Below the pieces are notes generated by a model that did not search any database, was not told the DNA's origin, and saw only the letters and a list, made by a program, of their open reading frames with translations. Made by a program: the position numbers and the translations under genes. A DNA stretch of 64,000 nt, from the NCBI GenBank assembly GCA_002110485.1, contig MOWL01000045.1, forward strand, positions 372,001-436,000, read 5' to 3'. This document shows positions 44,740 to 57,099 of the stretch, piece by piece. This stretch comes from Emergomyces orientalis (lineage: Eukaryota > Ascomycota > Eurotiomycetes > Onygenales > Ajellomycetaceae). How positions within the stretch are numbered: the stretch's first letter is position 1; every line of letters starts with the position of its first letter.

Positions 44740-47644
44740 GGAGCCTTTCGGAGGATGAAAGGTCTGGAAATTAGGTTGTGGGCCCATTTTAAACATAACC
44801 ATCCAGACATCTATACTTTTTATTTTTTATTTTTTTATATATTTATAAGAACCTGATATGCTGAGAAGGACGATGGAGGATGAGTTTTTATTTTTTTGCC
44901 CTGGGGCAGGTTTCCCTTGCCGATCCTCGTGCATCCTTCATCATTCTAACAACGTCTTCCACCCCTTTTTACTTTTTGGTTTGGCACAAACGGCCGCTCC
45001 GCTCCTTTCTCTTTTCTCCATTGTTCTAGACTAAAAAGACTTTTCTGTTTTCCTTTTCTTACTCATTTCAATTCTTTGTTGGCAGCTTGGCTTGTTTTCT
45101 TTTTTTGTTTAGTTCTGTTTTGGGTTTGTTCCTCTTATTCGAACATACCTACACATATTATATACACACATACTGTTTATGCTGCATGTTGATTCTTTTC
45201 TATTTTCCTTTCTTTTCTGGCGACGGGAATCAGGAACGCCTGGGAACGTTTCCTTGTGGTCCTCCCCCCAGCATTCTTTTTGTTCCTCTTTGGATAAAAT
45301 TAACTTCCTTGGGTTTTGGCTTTTCATTTCGTTTCTGTTTTGGATTATTATATCAAATACTGTTGGTGTTTTGACCTATTTTTGCTAATTCTCTATCATT
45401 GCAATACCTTGGTGCATGCGGACAGGCCTTGGGGTTTCCTCTTCTTCCTCCGCTTTTGGTATGCCTTTACCCCTTCTGTTTTTTGTTTTTTTTACCATTC
45501 TCTCATATATATACGTATATTCCCTGCTGCCCACTTTTTTCTCTTTTTCTCTTTTTCTTCTTTTCGTATTCTTATCTTGATTGTTCCTCCTCTTCCACTC
45601 CGTGTGTTTGTTTTCCATTCTATCAACTACTATTACTATTACTATGATATTCCCGTTGAGTCTTTTTCTTATTCCTTCAGCCGTGTTATCATTTGTCATT
45701 TCTTAGCTTCATCATGATACTTTGTGAGTGATTGAAATGTGCAATTGCCGTAAGCTGAGAACGAAGATGATATGCTGCCTGTTCGTTCCCGTACACACCC
45801 ATCTATTAATTTAAAAATTATACCTATGATTGACAGGTTATGTGTGTGTGCAAGTTGGAGAGATCACAAGAGAGAGAGAGCGGACGATAAGGTTCTCCAA
45901 TGATAATGATGAGGATAATGATGATCAGAAAGTTATTTCTATGCAAATTATTTTGTCACAGATGTATTAGTTTAGTATATGTTTTCTCTCTCCCTCTCTC
46001 TCTCAGTCTGATTTCCTGTGTGTTTTTGGAGAGTTAAATATATCTTTGGCAGGATATCTACTTACGAACGGCCTCGTTTCCTGCAATTTAAGGAGATAGT
46101 AAGCCACTCCCACTTCAAATGGGGGGGTGGGGGGCCGAGGCGAAGGGCATGGAAACCAGAATATGTAAGAAAGGCGCTCGTCGGTTATTACTACCTAGGT
46201 ATGTACTAAGGTAGGTCGTTGAAAATCATGACATATCGATGCCAATTGTGTTGCATATCACAATCCGTTGGCTGTGGCTGCCGCCACATTTCAACGTTGA
46301 TCGCAGTTGCATCCACGAGGTGGAAAGCCGCATTAGTTGCCACTATAAAACGCGGGAGCAGCAAAGGCGATTGTGATGTGCCAATATCCCACGCGGTCCC
46401 CTCGAACCCAAAGCTCCAGCTGAGGTCAGGTCAGAGTCCGGTTCGCTCGACAGGGTGAGACGATGCAATAGTGGAACCTGGAGCGAAAGTTGGGTTACAC
46501 ATGCTTGTGGCAGCGCTGATTGCAAGTGTAAAAGGGAGCTGGGGGAACGGAGCGCCCCCATTAAGCAAGAGTGAGCGCTGCGTTCTTCTGTCTGCAAACA
46601 GCAACCCATTTCGACGTGAAATATTATTCCGCAAGCTGACACCGAAAAGGGTATTAAGAGCCGCACCCAAAACCTATAAACCCCCCCCCTCTTCCTCTTC
46701 CTCTCGTCGTGTCTCCCCTCTTCTCTCTCTTCGTTTTCCACTTCTTCCATCCACTTCTTTGGATATAATTGTTGCCATCCTGACGAACACTCTCCGTCTC
46801 CACAACATAGCTAAGCTGCCAGGATTTATCGTAGCTCATTAATCGTCGTAGAAGAATGAGTGCGAATTGCTTTGTGTGCTAAAGGATGGCTGCACGGGGG
46901 CGGAAGCGAAATGGACAGTGATATACAAGAAATTCAACCAGGGACATGCGTGAGTTCCAACCGGCCGGGAAAAGCTTTGGAGAATAGCGCCTCACATCAT
47001 ATAAACTACACACTGCAAAGAATTTGATGCCAACTTAAATGAGCTTGCTGGGCGTCGCCATTATGACCTTTTCCACTCCAACCACTTCCCATCATAGCCA
47101 AGGGTAGTGGGCTGTTAACTTGGTTGCCAGGTCTCGTTACTCTATTCATTTGGCCCAATACTTCGGGGTATCATCTAGTGAACTCCCAAATACATTGCCA
47201 TGACACTTGCCTGATGGAGGCAGCCCATGTCATGGTTAAAGCACTTGAGCATGATGCTTACAAGAAAATCTATATCAATTGAACGCTTGCCTATTGCGTA
47301 CCCTTCAATGCTGGATCTGCAAAGACTGGAGGTTATGCAGGGGGTCGTTGGTAGAGATATACACGAAGCGGATGGGTTAGAGCCGGTCGAGATACCTGCA
47401 AAGCAATTGAAAACGAAATTGAAAGCTCTTTTGTACTCTGGTGTGATGCAGGGCATAGCACATATCTATAGCTTCGTTTCCAGCAGCCAAACTTGCCTGC
47501 TCAAAATGCCCGACGTCGAGCGGCGCACTGGGTGGAGAGATAACAGACAGACATGCCTATCTGGCTAGACCCGTGTCCTTTTTTTCCATGTCGGAATCAG
47601 ATGATCCTCAGGGCGCGGTGTGTGCTCCGTCATCACGAGCCTTG

Positions 47645-47649
<5 letters not shown>

Positions 47650-47677
<28 letters not shown>
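47650..47677 (+). repeat. Poly-T tract of 28
   Basis: Uninterrupted T run in gene-free DNA. Confidence 0.9.
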
Positions 47678-50272
47678 GGCATCCAGCCTCTGTCAGTTCG
47701 ACGAAATTTCTCGCGGCCGAAAATATTCGGTTAGCAAATATAGGTAGGTAGGACGGAGCATTTGGGTTTTTTTGGTATTGAGGAATGATGCTGCTCTGGC
47801 TCCATCTGCTTGCTTAATCCACGTGATCTGTCCTTCAGTGATTAGGAGGGAGAATATGTTCCGGGGTGGAAGGGAACAATTTGTCAACATGTAAATACTT
47901 CAACAATTCATCCCCCTGGGGGCTCGTCCACAACAGGAGTAGAAACGGCTCGTTGGTCTGTTGGCAGTAATCACAAAGAGGAGCGAGCATTTCAATAGAG
48001 CATAGTGGTGTCACAGGGGTTGCAGGTTTCAATGGATTTCAGAAAACCGAGAGATTCACCCCTTTCACGAACTCTTCCAATCCAGGGGTCGCCACTTGCG
48101 AATTTGGGGATTGAGTGAGGCGACCATGTAAATTCGATTTATAGCTAGTCAGTCGATTTCGAAAGTACGACGGCGTGTGTTTTAAACAATTCGTAAAGTA
48201 AACAAATTGGCAGGTTTTATCTTTTATTTTTTACTCCAAGGGAGGGGGAAAAAAAAATTCCGTTTTCAACCGTTGTGCAGGGTCAATCATCTAAAGCAAG
48301 ATTCATGCATTTGAATTTTTTTTTTTGAAATCCATTTCGTCATTTTCCCCCGCAGCCTGGGCAGGTCTTTTTAAAAAGGGCTGCCCAGGTGGTGTAGTTG
48401 ATTGAATTTGATTGATTCGATTGATTCGACCGAATTGCTGCGTCCGTTTGGGATTGGGCGAGACAGGAAACTTTCTACTCGCTTCTGGCTTCTGGTTGCT
48501 GCCCTTTACTAATTTATGCAAAGATGTCCAATGCAGGGCTTTTTTTTTTTTACTCGGATCATTCGATTTTCGTTATATTCCTCCCCCAACATATTATTAG
48601 CTGTATTGGTTATTTTATGGAGTATCGTTTCTCATATTGTGTAGACCATGCTTTCACTATTATTTATTATTTATTATTTATTATTCATTATTTATTTTAT
48701 ATTCATTTTAAAGAGGGACGGTTTCACTTTTCTAATGGGGGTTTGATGGGTTGCTTGGCTGTTCATCTGAGAGGTCCCGGTAAACTTAAGGAGAAGATTC
48801 CATTGAATTTAAACGATTGGAGCCGTGGAACAGTACGTAATTCAGTGGTGAATCGTTAATTGGTAAAAAGGAGAGAGGGAGAGAGAGCATGGTGAGAGTC
48901 GTCGAGAAAAAAAAAAGAATGGGAACATCATCAGTGATGGTTGGGTTGACTTTACTAGTTAATGATTGGGCTCTGTTAAAAGTCAATGGGAGCAGAACCA
49001 AGGCACGAGGACGATTAACTAGTTCAATATGACAGTTGCCGTAGTTAAAAGTAAAACAGATAGAAATACAGAATTGTGATGCTGTATTTATTCTTCATAT
49101 CCTTTTCGATCAGCATCAATTCCAAACAGATAGAATCACTGTCCCTTTTTGTGCCATTCCAGCCTTATTTGTCTTAGTCATGCATGTTTGATAGTGACCT
49201 CGATCTAGTGCCCTTTTTCCTAACAACACGAGACGAAGCGATTCAATGTCTGTCTACTCCGTATTCTTATATTGATTTACTAGTGGCTATTATCTTTGCC
49301 ATAGGTATTATCTACGATATCACCTATATGATGCACCCGCCTGCAGACAACCCCCACACCTGGAAATAATACAATCCCCAATACCTAATACCAAATACCC
49401 AATACCAACCCCCATTGACTGACATCTGAAACTAACTATTAACCATTTAACCCATCAATGATTTCTTTTGCGCCTAACCAAGGATCCAGCCAACCAAGCC
49501 AGCCAACCAGCCGTAGCCTGATCCCAAGAATCCCTCGCCGCCTTTAGCCCTCAGTTTGATTATCCTGTCACCCGTCACATCATCGCTAACCTTACCTTGC
49601 CATCTCCTCCCACCGCCAGCCCTATCCTAACCGCTGCGTTATAACTGGCTGCCCAGACAGGCGGTGGAGGATCTCTGCCGCCGTTCCACAGGATACTCGC
49701 CCAGAAGATAAAAGTAAAATAGGGAAACCAGCCGCAAGCCGGGGGGGTGGGGGGGGTAGCCTAGGTCTCATTGATTTAGCTAGGACGAGATGGAACTGGA
49801 ACGGAGCTGAAGTTTCTTTTGTGGACGGGGGAGCGGGGTCAGTGAACCCTAACTGAGGCCAATCGGGGATCGGGTATAGCAGGGCGAGGGGGGTGGCAGG
49901 GGGGTCAACGGTGAACGGGAGGAGGGGGGCAATGGACGTGGATTGGGCTGGAGCAGGCTCAGACCGACTAGGTAGAACGGGCTGGGTGAGCGTCCCACCC
50001 ACTTCCGAAAGGGGCAAAGGGGGCATTGGATAGGGGCTGCAATGGGGAGCGAGTGGCGGCCGGGATGTGAAGGGATGCGACGAGGGGAATGGGGACAGCG
50101 GACGGCCGCCATTGGAGGACGGTGGGTTTCTTTTGGCTTTTGCCTTTCTGTCTGGCTTTTCTCCTCTTTTCTCCTCTTTCTCCCTCGGATTTCCCTCCCT
50201 CGTCCCTCGTCCCTCCCCCCTATCAGTCTCGCTTCCTCTTCCCAAATAGGCATGATGGCTCTCCGGCGTGGC

Positions 50273-50280
50273 TATAAAAG
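50273..50280 (+). promoter_or_regulatory. TATAAAAG box upstream of the KXD1-like gene
   Basis: Canonical TATA box followed by about 60 bases of pure pyrimidine tract, the classic layout of a fungal core promoter. It is 514 bp before the ATG at 50787, which would give a long leader. Confidence 0.4.
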
Positions 50281-50786
50281 GCTCCTCCTTTTCCTCTTCC
50301 TCCTCTTCTTCTTCCTCTTCCTTATTTTCTCGTTGCTCTCTTCATCTTCATTCTCAGCTTCAGCATTTTTAACGACTTCTCTTGCTACTCCCTCCCCATT
50401 GACTCTAGCTTATACCATCATCTTATACTTGCTTTCACTGTCCTCAACAACTACCTCAGCTATACTCATCGTCCTCCATAACACATATCACATACTATCC
50501 ATTGCTTGTTATACTCCCCCGGCTCCCGCTGCCTTGATTTTCCTTCTTGCCTGATACGCGTTCTTCTTATCGTGATACCCACTGTTTGCTCCAATCGTTG
50601 AGCAGAGAAAGCATCTCTCTCGGCCCCCTGTGCTGCAGTCCGTTATTTTGCTACCTTTTGAATTCCACATCTTTTTGAGCAAAATCAATCTCAAAATAAT
50701 CGCGAGCAACAATTTCAGTCCTCCCGAGACAATCAAGTAACTCTAGAAAAACTAGGGAAATTCCCGGTTTCACAAAATCAACCAAA

Positions 50787-51668
50787 ATGGATTCCATTAG
50801 AGGCAATTACTACCAACCCACCTCCTCTCTCCCCATCGCCATGCCTTCAAAGGCTCCCGCGAGTGCAAATCTCTATCCCATCTCCCGCGTGGCTGGTTCA
50901 CCACCGGAAATCTCTGATGCGAGCACTACTACTGGCAGTGCGAGCGGAGAGACGTTCGATACCTCCTCCGGAGGCTATTCCGGCGTCGATGTGATGGACA
51001 TGTTGAATGACCGCATGTCCAACGTTTTCGACCCCAGCCGTTTGGACAAAGGAGTGGCGAAACAGGCGAAACTGTGAGTTTTCCCCCCTGGATCAATAAA
51101 TGAGCACTGGCAAATTTGCAGAGTGCTGCTGTTGAGTTTTTGGGTGGTTTTCATCTTGAAATTCCTGATCTCGCCAAAGTTAACTCCCGCTCTAGTTCCG
51201 GCCACCTCAACGCCAAACAACAAGAACTCCTGGAACTCCAAGCCCTTGCCCAGCGAAGACTGAAAAATGCGCGTGCCAATTTTGCCGATGGCATTAAGGC
51301 CGCCAAGGAGACCAAGCAAGATCTCGAATGGACCCAAAAACGGGTCAGGTAAGCCACCACCATTTCTGCTTTTTTTCCCCCCCTCCTGAAATATCGCTAC
51401 CCTAATCGTGTGGGCTCCGCTCCGCCCAGCGGAGATTCATTCCCGCCGCGCTCCGCCATTACATCGCGTCTTGGCATTCTTGGGCGAAGTGCGATGAATT
51501 TTCGATATTGCTTTTCTAACCCCCACACTCCGAAATTCTCATTACTTTTGTGTTCTTATGTCTAATTGCTACTGGCGCCACAGCAATATGAGAGCGAAAG
51601 CCGAGCGGACTCTCCCCGATGAGTACCGTGCCGCGACAAACAAATATGTCTATCCCAACGGCTACTGA
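50787..51668 (+). CDS. KXD1: KXD1-like BLOC-1 complex subunit
   Basis: Three exons: 50787-51073, 51196-51348, 51584-51668 (introns 122 and 235 bp); 174 aa. The acceptor at 51195 was chosen because it joins KQAKL to SGHLNAKQQELLELQ, matching the layout of Aspergillus KXD1; a nearer AG at 51120 breaks the frame. The N-terminal 65 residues are Ser/Thr/Pro-rich. FDTSSGGYSGVDVMDMLNDR leads to the KxDL coiled coil, about 100-160: QELLELQALAQRRLKNARAN, then KETKQDLEWTQKRV, with the KxDL-like K-Q-D-L core. BLOC-1 in fungi sits on endosomes and recruits the Rab GAP Msb3 for endosomal maturation. Confidence 0.88.
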
Positions 51669-54600
51669 ACTTTGCCGCAAAAATTGATACCCCTGAATTC
51701 TTTTAATGATTTAACGACTCACGACGGGGCGGCTTTTGTACCTTTTGTCAACAAAAATTTTCTTTCGCACGGTTTTCGGCATTGTGGAATTTGGATAGGT
51801 AGGTTTGACATATTTACCACGGTTTCAATTCGCAGCTACATGTAACTTTTTTGGAGAGGGAAATATGGGCTTTCTGGATATGTATTCTGATTTTGGCTTC
51901 ATTTTGGTTTCTTTTCTTGGTGGTTGGGATCTATGTCGGATTTTATACTCCCGTTTCTAATTAGGAAATCTATTTTTATACCCGTTCTTTCAGCCTCCTG
52001 AGCCGCCGATTTTCTTTGCTTTCTCTGCTTACGACAAATTCCTTTTCGGACCAGCGAGCTATACCGGGATCGCGTAGGTGGGCGGTTAGGAAACCTGCGA
52101 TTCGCTGTGGGGACGAGTTGCGATCTGAACCGACACATGTGCGTACCTGGGACCCTGACAGCAGCGCCCAGCTGCGCCCTGCAGCTGCCACACCCCCCAA
52201 GGCATGCCAGATTGGACACCGCAAGTCACATGAGTGTCACGGGGACCAGACAACGACCCCCTATCCACCGTCAACTGGCCAAAAACATTCCCTAAGCCCA
52301 TATGTGGGAGTATCGCCGTTGTAACAGCTATTCCGCTATCCCCACATTACTCATCACGAGGACATCTACCCTTCCGAACCCCCGCCGCGGAGGACCGGCG
52401 TTCCCGCCCGCCCCCATTTCCCCGCTCAACCCCACGTTTTTGTCCAACTCCCTTGCCGCTTTTGGGGTCCCGTTTCTCTCTAGCCTGACCCCCTGGCGCC
52501 CCCTGGCATTTCTAAGCGCGGGCGGCCCACCATGATCCACCCACCCACCAGGTACATGGGCCGGTTAGTCGTAAACTGTACCGCTGTGATCTGCAGGGCC
52601 CAGCTGCAGCAGCGGGAATGCTGTCTTTCGGCTATTGGTACAGTATTGTATTATATTCTGTACGGTATGTACGGGACACATGTATCTATGCAAGAAGGGT
52701 ATGTGAACGGGCTGGGGCTAGGTTACCGCACTGGTGGATGTAGAGTACATATAAATGATAGGGATCACCGCCGTAATCAGAGTAGCTTTGGGGTAGTGTG
52801 TACATGTACTGTATATAGATAAATGTACCCCCACGTTTTGTATGATAGATACCATGTAATCGGGAAAAGGGGAAGGGGCTGTAAATTAAAATATGCTTGC
52901 ATTCCATCCCCGCATTTCGCAAAGATTACGATAGATCTTTTGGGAATCTCTCCCTATTGAGGCTAGAGTGATGTAGAATCCTTCTTAAACAACCAGCAAA
53001 TGAGAGATCCATGAGCTTTGTTGCGTTTTCCAAAGGAAATGGATGATACTCACACAGATCAAGTCCTGTCAACATACTACTGCCACGCGACACCTATCCC
53101 ACGCCAATAGCCCTATTATTTGCCACGCGAGTCGCCTGACCTCATCCTCTTAACTTAACAAGCCTCTCCTCGGCAATTTCTTTGGCCTTGGCATTTCCAT
53201 GTACAGCGAGCACGGTACTCGCTCAACTTCTCACCCGCAGTTACTGCCAGTCCAATGAGCTGACCCCTGAATTCAATGCGTTCATTGAGGGCTGGTGAGG
53301 TATCTGCTACAAGAAATATTAGCCTAAACTCCTCGATATTAGCTTTCAAGTCGTTCGATAGTAGCTCCGATAGCAGGTGAATTACAGTGCTGGGTAAATT
53401 CAAGCCATAACTACTCACTGGTTGCCCTAAGGTTTTCACTTTTTGGTCGAACATACCAGTCACATCCCTGTGACGACGAGGTTTCTCGCCCTCGATGTGC
53501 CTTCAAGTTCCTGCACCTCCATTCATTCGCACACCACCCCCCCACCCTCACTCCCTTTTTGGAGATCTTGCAGTAAGTCTGCTACCTCCACGAAGATGCT
53601 CCTCCTTTTGTTGGCTGCCCCTTTTGTTGAACAATTTCCGCTGGGCTGATTGGTACCCTTAAAGATTTCTTTTGTGTTCATATCACCCCCATTCAACTGT
53701 CCTTGTCTTTGGGCAAAATAAAGCAATGGCTTGGACCAACCGAACCAGACTTGATGACAACTGGGGGGAAATCATCCAGCTACTCGTTCCTGAAAGGGCC
53801 AGCGGACTTGGTAGGGGAATGGAGAACATAGACCACGAACCGAGATCTGATTTAAAAATAAAAATAAGTAGCTTCAACTAACTTGTGATCCAATATCAGC
53901 TCTAAAGAAGAAAGAAAAATCTGGTTCTTTTTAAAACCCTGAAAGACGCCAGCAAATCCATCGTCAAATGCTGAGATGTGGTTGGATGAATTCCAATGTG
54001 GTGACTTCTACCCCCAGAGATTTGCTTTTGTTGGTCCAATAAGCGTATCGTTAGCATATCGAACCTCGCCAGAGTGGGCCTGCTTACTCGTTTTGACGCC
54101 AGGGTCCAGGAGACTTTGCTCCTCGCGGCTCATGACATGGTCGAAGATCAAATCTCCAAAAGGCAATAACAGCCGATTATAGTGAGCTTCTTGTAACATC
54201 TGTGGGCATGAATCTGAATTCTCAGATCATACTATTAGAGATTAGAAGGGACTTTGATGTATATATCTGTATGATGGGGTCTCAGGCCTGATGGTTCACC
54301 CTTCGGCTTGTTCTGAAGCTGCCAAAGACTGACAAATCAACGCCCCATCGTTGGAGATGGAGATCAGAGGTAACTTCCCAATGGCAACAGAGATCATCAT
54401 CACGGCGTGCAGTCGGAAATCAATATAGCTAAAGGCACCATATATGTTTTTGGTAAATTGTTGGATTGTAGCTATTTCCTGAATAACCTCGTTGAAGATC
54501 TTTTTGAGAGAAGGCTGCGGGGCAGCTTCACTACCCGTACTTCTCAGGCTTCACAGGCGGTGCGTGCCTATTGGAGATTGATTGGGGATTTGCTGAAAAA

Positions 54601-55192
54601 GCCGTCATGAAGATAACTGTGATTGCGTACTTGCAAGAGAATTTCGCGCGAAAATAACGAAAGGCCAGCAGATTAAATAAATGAAATAAATCAACCAACC
54701 AACGACGATTGTGGAGGCATATTTTAAGTTAGCTCCCACCTATTAACTAGCTCCGATTTAATAATGTAAACAAACTTCAACCGAGCCCAACTCATCTGCA
54801 GCGCTCTAAGTTAACTACTGCTTGAAGCTCTCATCAGAAAGGATTATTTCACTTCTATGTTTGACTCAATATTGTCCATTATAAGTTGCAATCATTTATG
54901 TTTTTCTTCAGAAGATCTCCAGCCACTCCCAAAGATTAAGTTACCATTGATGGTTTAAACTAAGAGTGGAGCCTATCACTTCGCTGGCTACTGCACTTGT
55001 AAAAGGATCTCCAGGAAAGTGGGATGTTGTAACTTCTTTCACCAATGGGCTTTAGGGATCATGGAGATTGAATATACTTACGCGTTACTAGCATGAGCGT
55101 CGCGGGTGCCGAGTAAAGAACTTTATGGGCGTTCGTAAGGTGACAGAAATCGGTAAGTTAGTTAGTGTGGAATTGATTAGTTAATTTACATT
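51669..55192. other. 3.5-kb relic-rich spacer
   Basis: 51,669-52,600 is GC-rich with many shadow frames. 52,799-52,813 holds a third copy of the TGTACATGTACTGTA motif. From 53,155 to 54,430 the minus strand shows scattered protein-like pieces (for example 53,463-53,155 and 54,199-54,008) without a continuous gene, compatible with decayed genes. Nothing could be identified. Confidence 0.4.
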
Positions 55193-56478
55193 TTATGCTG
55201 GGCAGGGCGATTCTTCCATCCATATCATTCTCGCAAGGGCTTCCTCTAAAGTCGAAAACTCTTCGGATGCCAGAACATTTGCTGCCGAGGGCCTTTCAGC
55301 AGGGTGGACAACCCCAATAAGAGATGAAACATACCCCTTTACTCAGCCAAGGTATCCAGCATTCACAGTTCGCCCTCCAAGCCTGAGGGGCCGTAGCTGA
55401 TGTGGTGGGGGTCATCAGCCCATGGTTTGGCCACTATGAAGTCATGTTGACGGATTTTGTTCCTAAGAGGCGGAACAGGCGGAACATCCCAGGTGGGAAA
55501 AAGCCACACCAGTTTCATGATACTCCAAGGCTCATCAAAGGAAAAAGGGTAACCTCCTGATGTGCCCAGACAAGCATCATTGGCGCGACTGCCCAAACCT
55601 GCGCGGGCTTAGCGCACGGCTGGCCTTGCCAGCCCTCAAGTGTGCGCATGACGAATGGCTGGCCTTAGTAACGAGAGCCAGCCAGATGGACTACAATAGT
55701 ATCAGTTGAGGCCTATCTCTATGTAATCGAAACTCCGCTCACTGAGTCCTAGTACTCCCACTTTCACATGAACATGATCAGTCCCGATACCGGACAGCAG
55801 GATGTTGCTGGGCTTAATATCTAAGCCGATTAGTGAATGCTAGCCATTCAAAATCGGATGCTCTACGTATGTTGACCAGCAAGTTATCGACTTGAACGGC
55901 GCAACTGGTCAATGATGTCCTCAGAACTCCCCCAATCATGGCATACGTATGGATTTCAGGCCGGCATTGCACATCTTGCAGTGTGGCGTCCAGACATTCG
56001 TTGCCCATGCCCATGGAATCGCCACCCACGTCGTACAGCTTCCGGAAGCACGTGGCCAATCCGATGGAGAGAATGAGATAGTTCTCATATTCACACTCTA
56101 ATTCCTCTAGGAAGTCTTGTGGTCCGGGATTGCCGTTTTGATGAAAGCCCTGGCTGTTAGGGCTACCGCCAAGATTACGAGTGTTGGATCGCAACATAAA
56201 AACGAGCGTGGAGCGTCAGGAATTGCATCTTTTGGTATGACCTCAATTTTGAAGATAGTGGAGTTGTGTAAACCATCTCCCTGAAGAGTGTCGGAGATGT
56301 GGTAGTTCCACATTGTCCCTGCAAGTACCTGGCCATAAGCAAGTGGGGACACGGCTTTAAAGCTGAAAAATTGCTTCACCGCAGCTAAAGTTGGGCGAAT
56401 TAACGATTGCATGATGGGTGTCCCGAAGCACAAGAAGGCGAGGAGATGATCAACCCTAAAAGCTTGCTGTCCTCGCAC
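55193..56478 (-). pseudogene. Broken protein-kinase-like gene of an expanded fungal family
   Basis: Read on the minus strand, pieces of one kinase-like protein appear in order but in different frames. An N-terminal piece with SPLAYGQVLAGTMWNY and ISDTLQGDGLHNSTIFK ends near 56,197, where a frame change at a TTTTT run occurs. The next piece has CFRKLYDVGGDS, CLDATLQDV and VLRTSLTSC. A 46-bp intron (55866-55821) is still spliceable and leads to IKPSNILLSG. KVGVLGL follows, where the DFG/DLG Asp is Val, and a stop soon after. The activation segment is missing. A C-lobe piece follows (WSIMKLVWLFPTWDVPP), then HPAERPSAANVLASEEFSTL and a natural-looking TAA at 55195-55193. With frame change, stops, lost segment and lost catalytic Asp, it cannot make an active kinase. 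It resembles, from memory, kinase-like families amplified in Onygenales. Confidence 0.7.
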
Positions 56479-57099
56479 GACCAGTGACCCAACGCGTTGT
56501 TATCAGATCAACAATGCGCCAAGGAGGTTTAGCTGCAACTAATGTAATTAGTTAACTGAAGCTCTAAGAGAGGCAGCCTGTAGTTGAATGTGGGTCAAAT
56601 TTTCAGCCAGATTATTATAACTTTCAGCGTGGTCCAATTCCAGAGCACTCATCTATTTTAGTAAAACGCCTATACTCTAGGTATCTATAAACTTCTGAGG
56701 GGAAGCTCTCCATTCAAATGACGATTGGTCTTTCTCGCGCTTCCGCCCCGCTAATTAAGGGGGTTAGCGGGAGAGTAACGCCAGTAGCTCCACATGTCAG
56801 GACCTGCTTGAGACCAGCGAGTTGAGACAGGGGTTTTCATCCAAGTCTCCTCTAGGAGAAAGGAAGAACAACATCCCCAAGTAATACTCCCACATATCTC
56901 GTATGGTTGGCGCGGGGTATCTATAGTACAAAATATATAGACGAACAACGTAGAAGCTCAAAATAATAATAATAATAATAATAATAAATATATATATATA
57001 TATTTGTTAAATCTTTTCTTAACCCCTAGAATAAAAAGCCTGTAGCCTTGTTTGGCAGAGTAAAAAGCATATAATCATAATCAGCCTCACATATCCCTT
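56479..57099. other. Spacer with AAT and TA repeats
   Basis: No gene. Holds an AAT triplet run (56,961-56,988) passing into a TA run (56,989-57,003), just beyond the 3' end of SEC18. Confidence 0.55.
56961..57003 (+). repeat. AAT/TA compound microsatellite
   Basis: About nine AAT units followed by about seven TA units in the likely 3' flank of SEC18. Confidence 0.9.

Larger units (their letters stand above)
44740..50786. other. 6-kb gene-poor spacer upstream of the KXD1-like gene
   Basis: T-rich after the kinase stop, a T28 tract at 47650-47677, ATT runs near 48,660-48,700 and TACTCCGTA at 49255. Frames open on both strands at 47,175-47,568 are the only mildly protein-like stretch and cannot be assigned. 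49,620-50,260 is GC-rich with low-complexity Pro/Arg frames. A TATAAAAG stands at 50273. Confidence 0.45.

Noticed and set aside
49622..50253. Minus-strand Pro/Arg/Lys-rich open frames of 134-207 codons
   Set aside because: Low-complexity products of a GC-rich promoter stretch, with two overlapping frames and no domain; more likely upstream DNA of the KXD1-like gene.
50042..50554. Plus-strand frame with a long Leu/Phe/Ser run, resembling a signal or membrane segment
   Set aside because: The hydrophobicity comes from a pyrimidine-rich leader just after a TATA box, not from a membrane protein.
54008..54199. YANDTL-like stretch resembling a reverse-transcriptase YxDD motif
   Set aside because: The motif has Asn in place of the first Asp, and no other reverse-transcriptase block is present in the neighbourhood.
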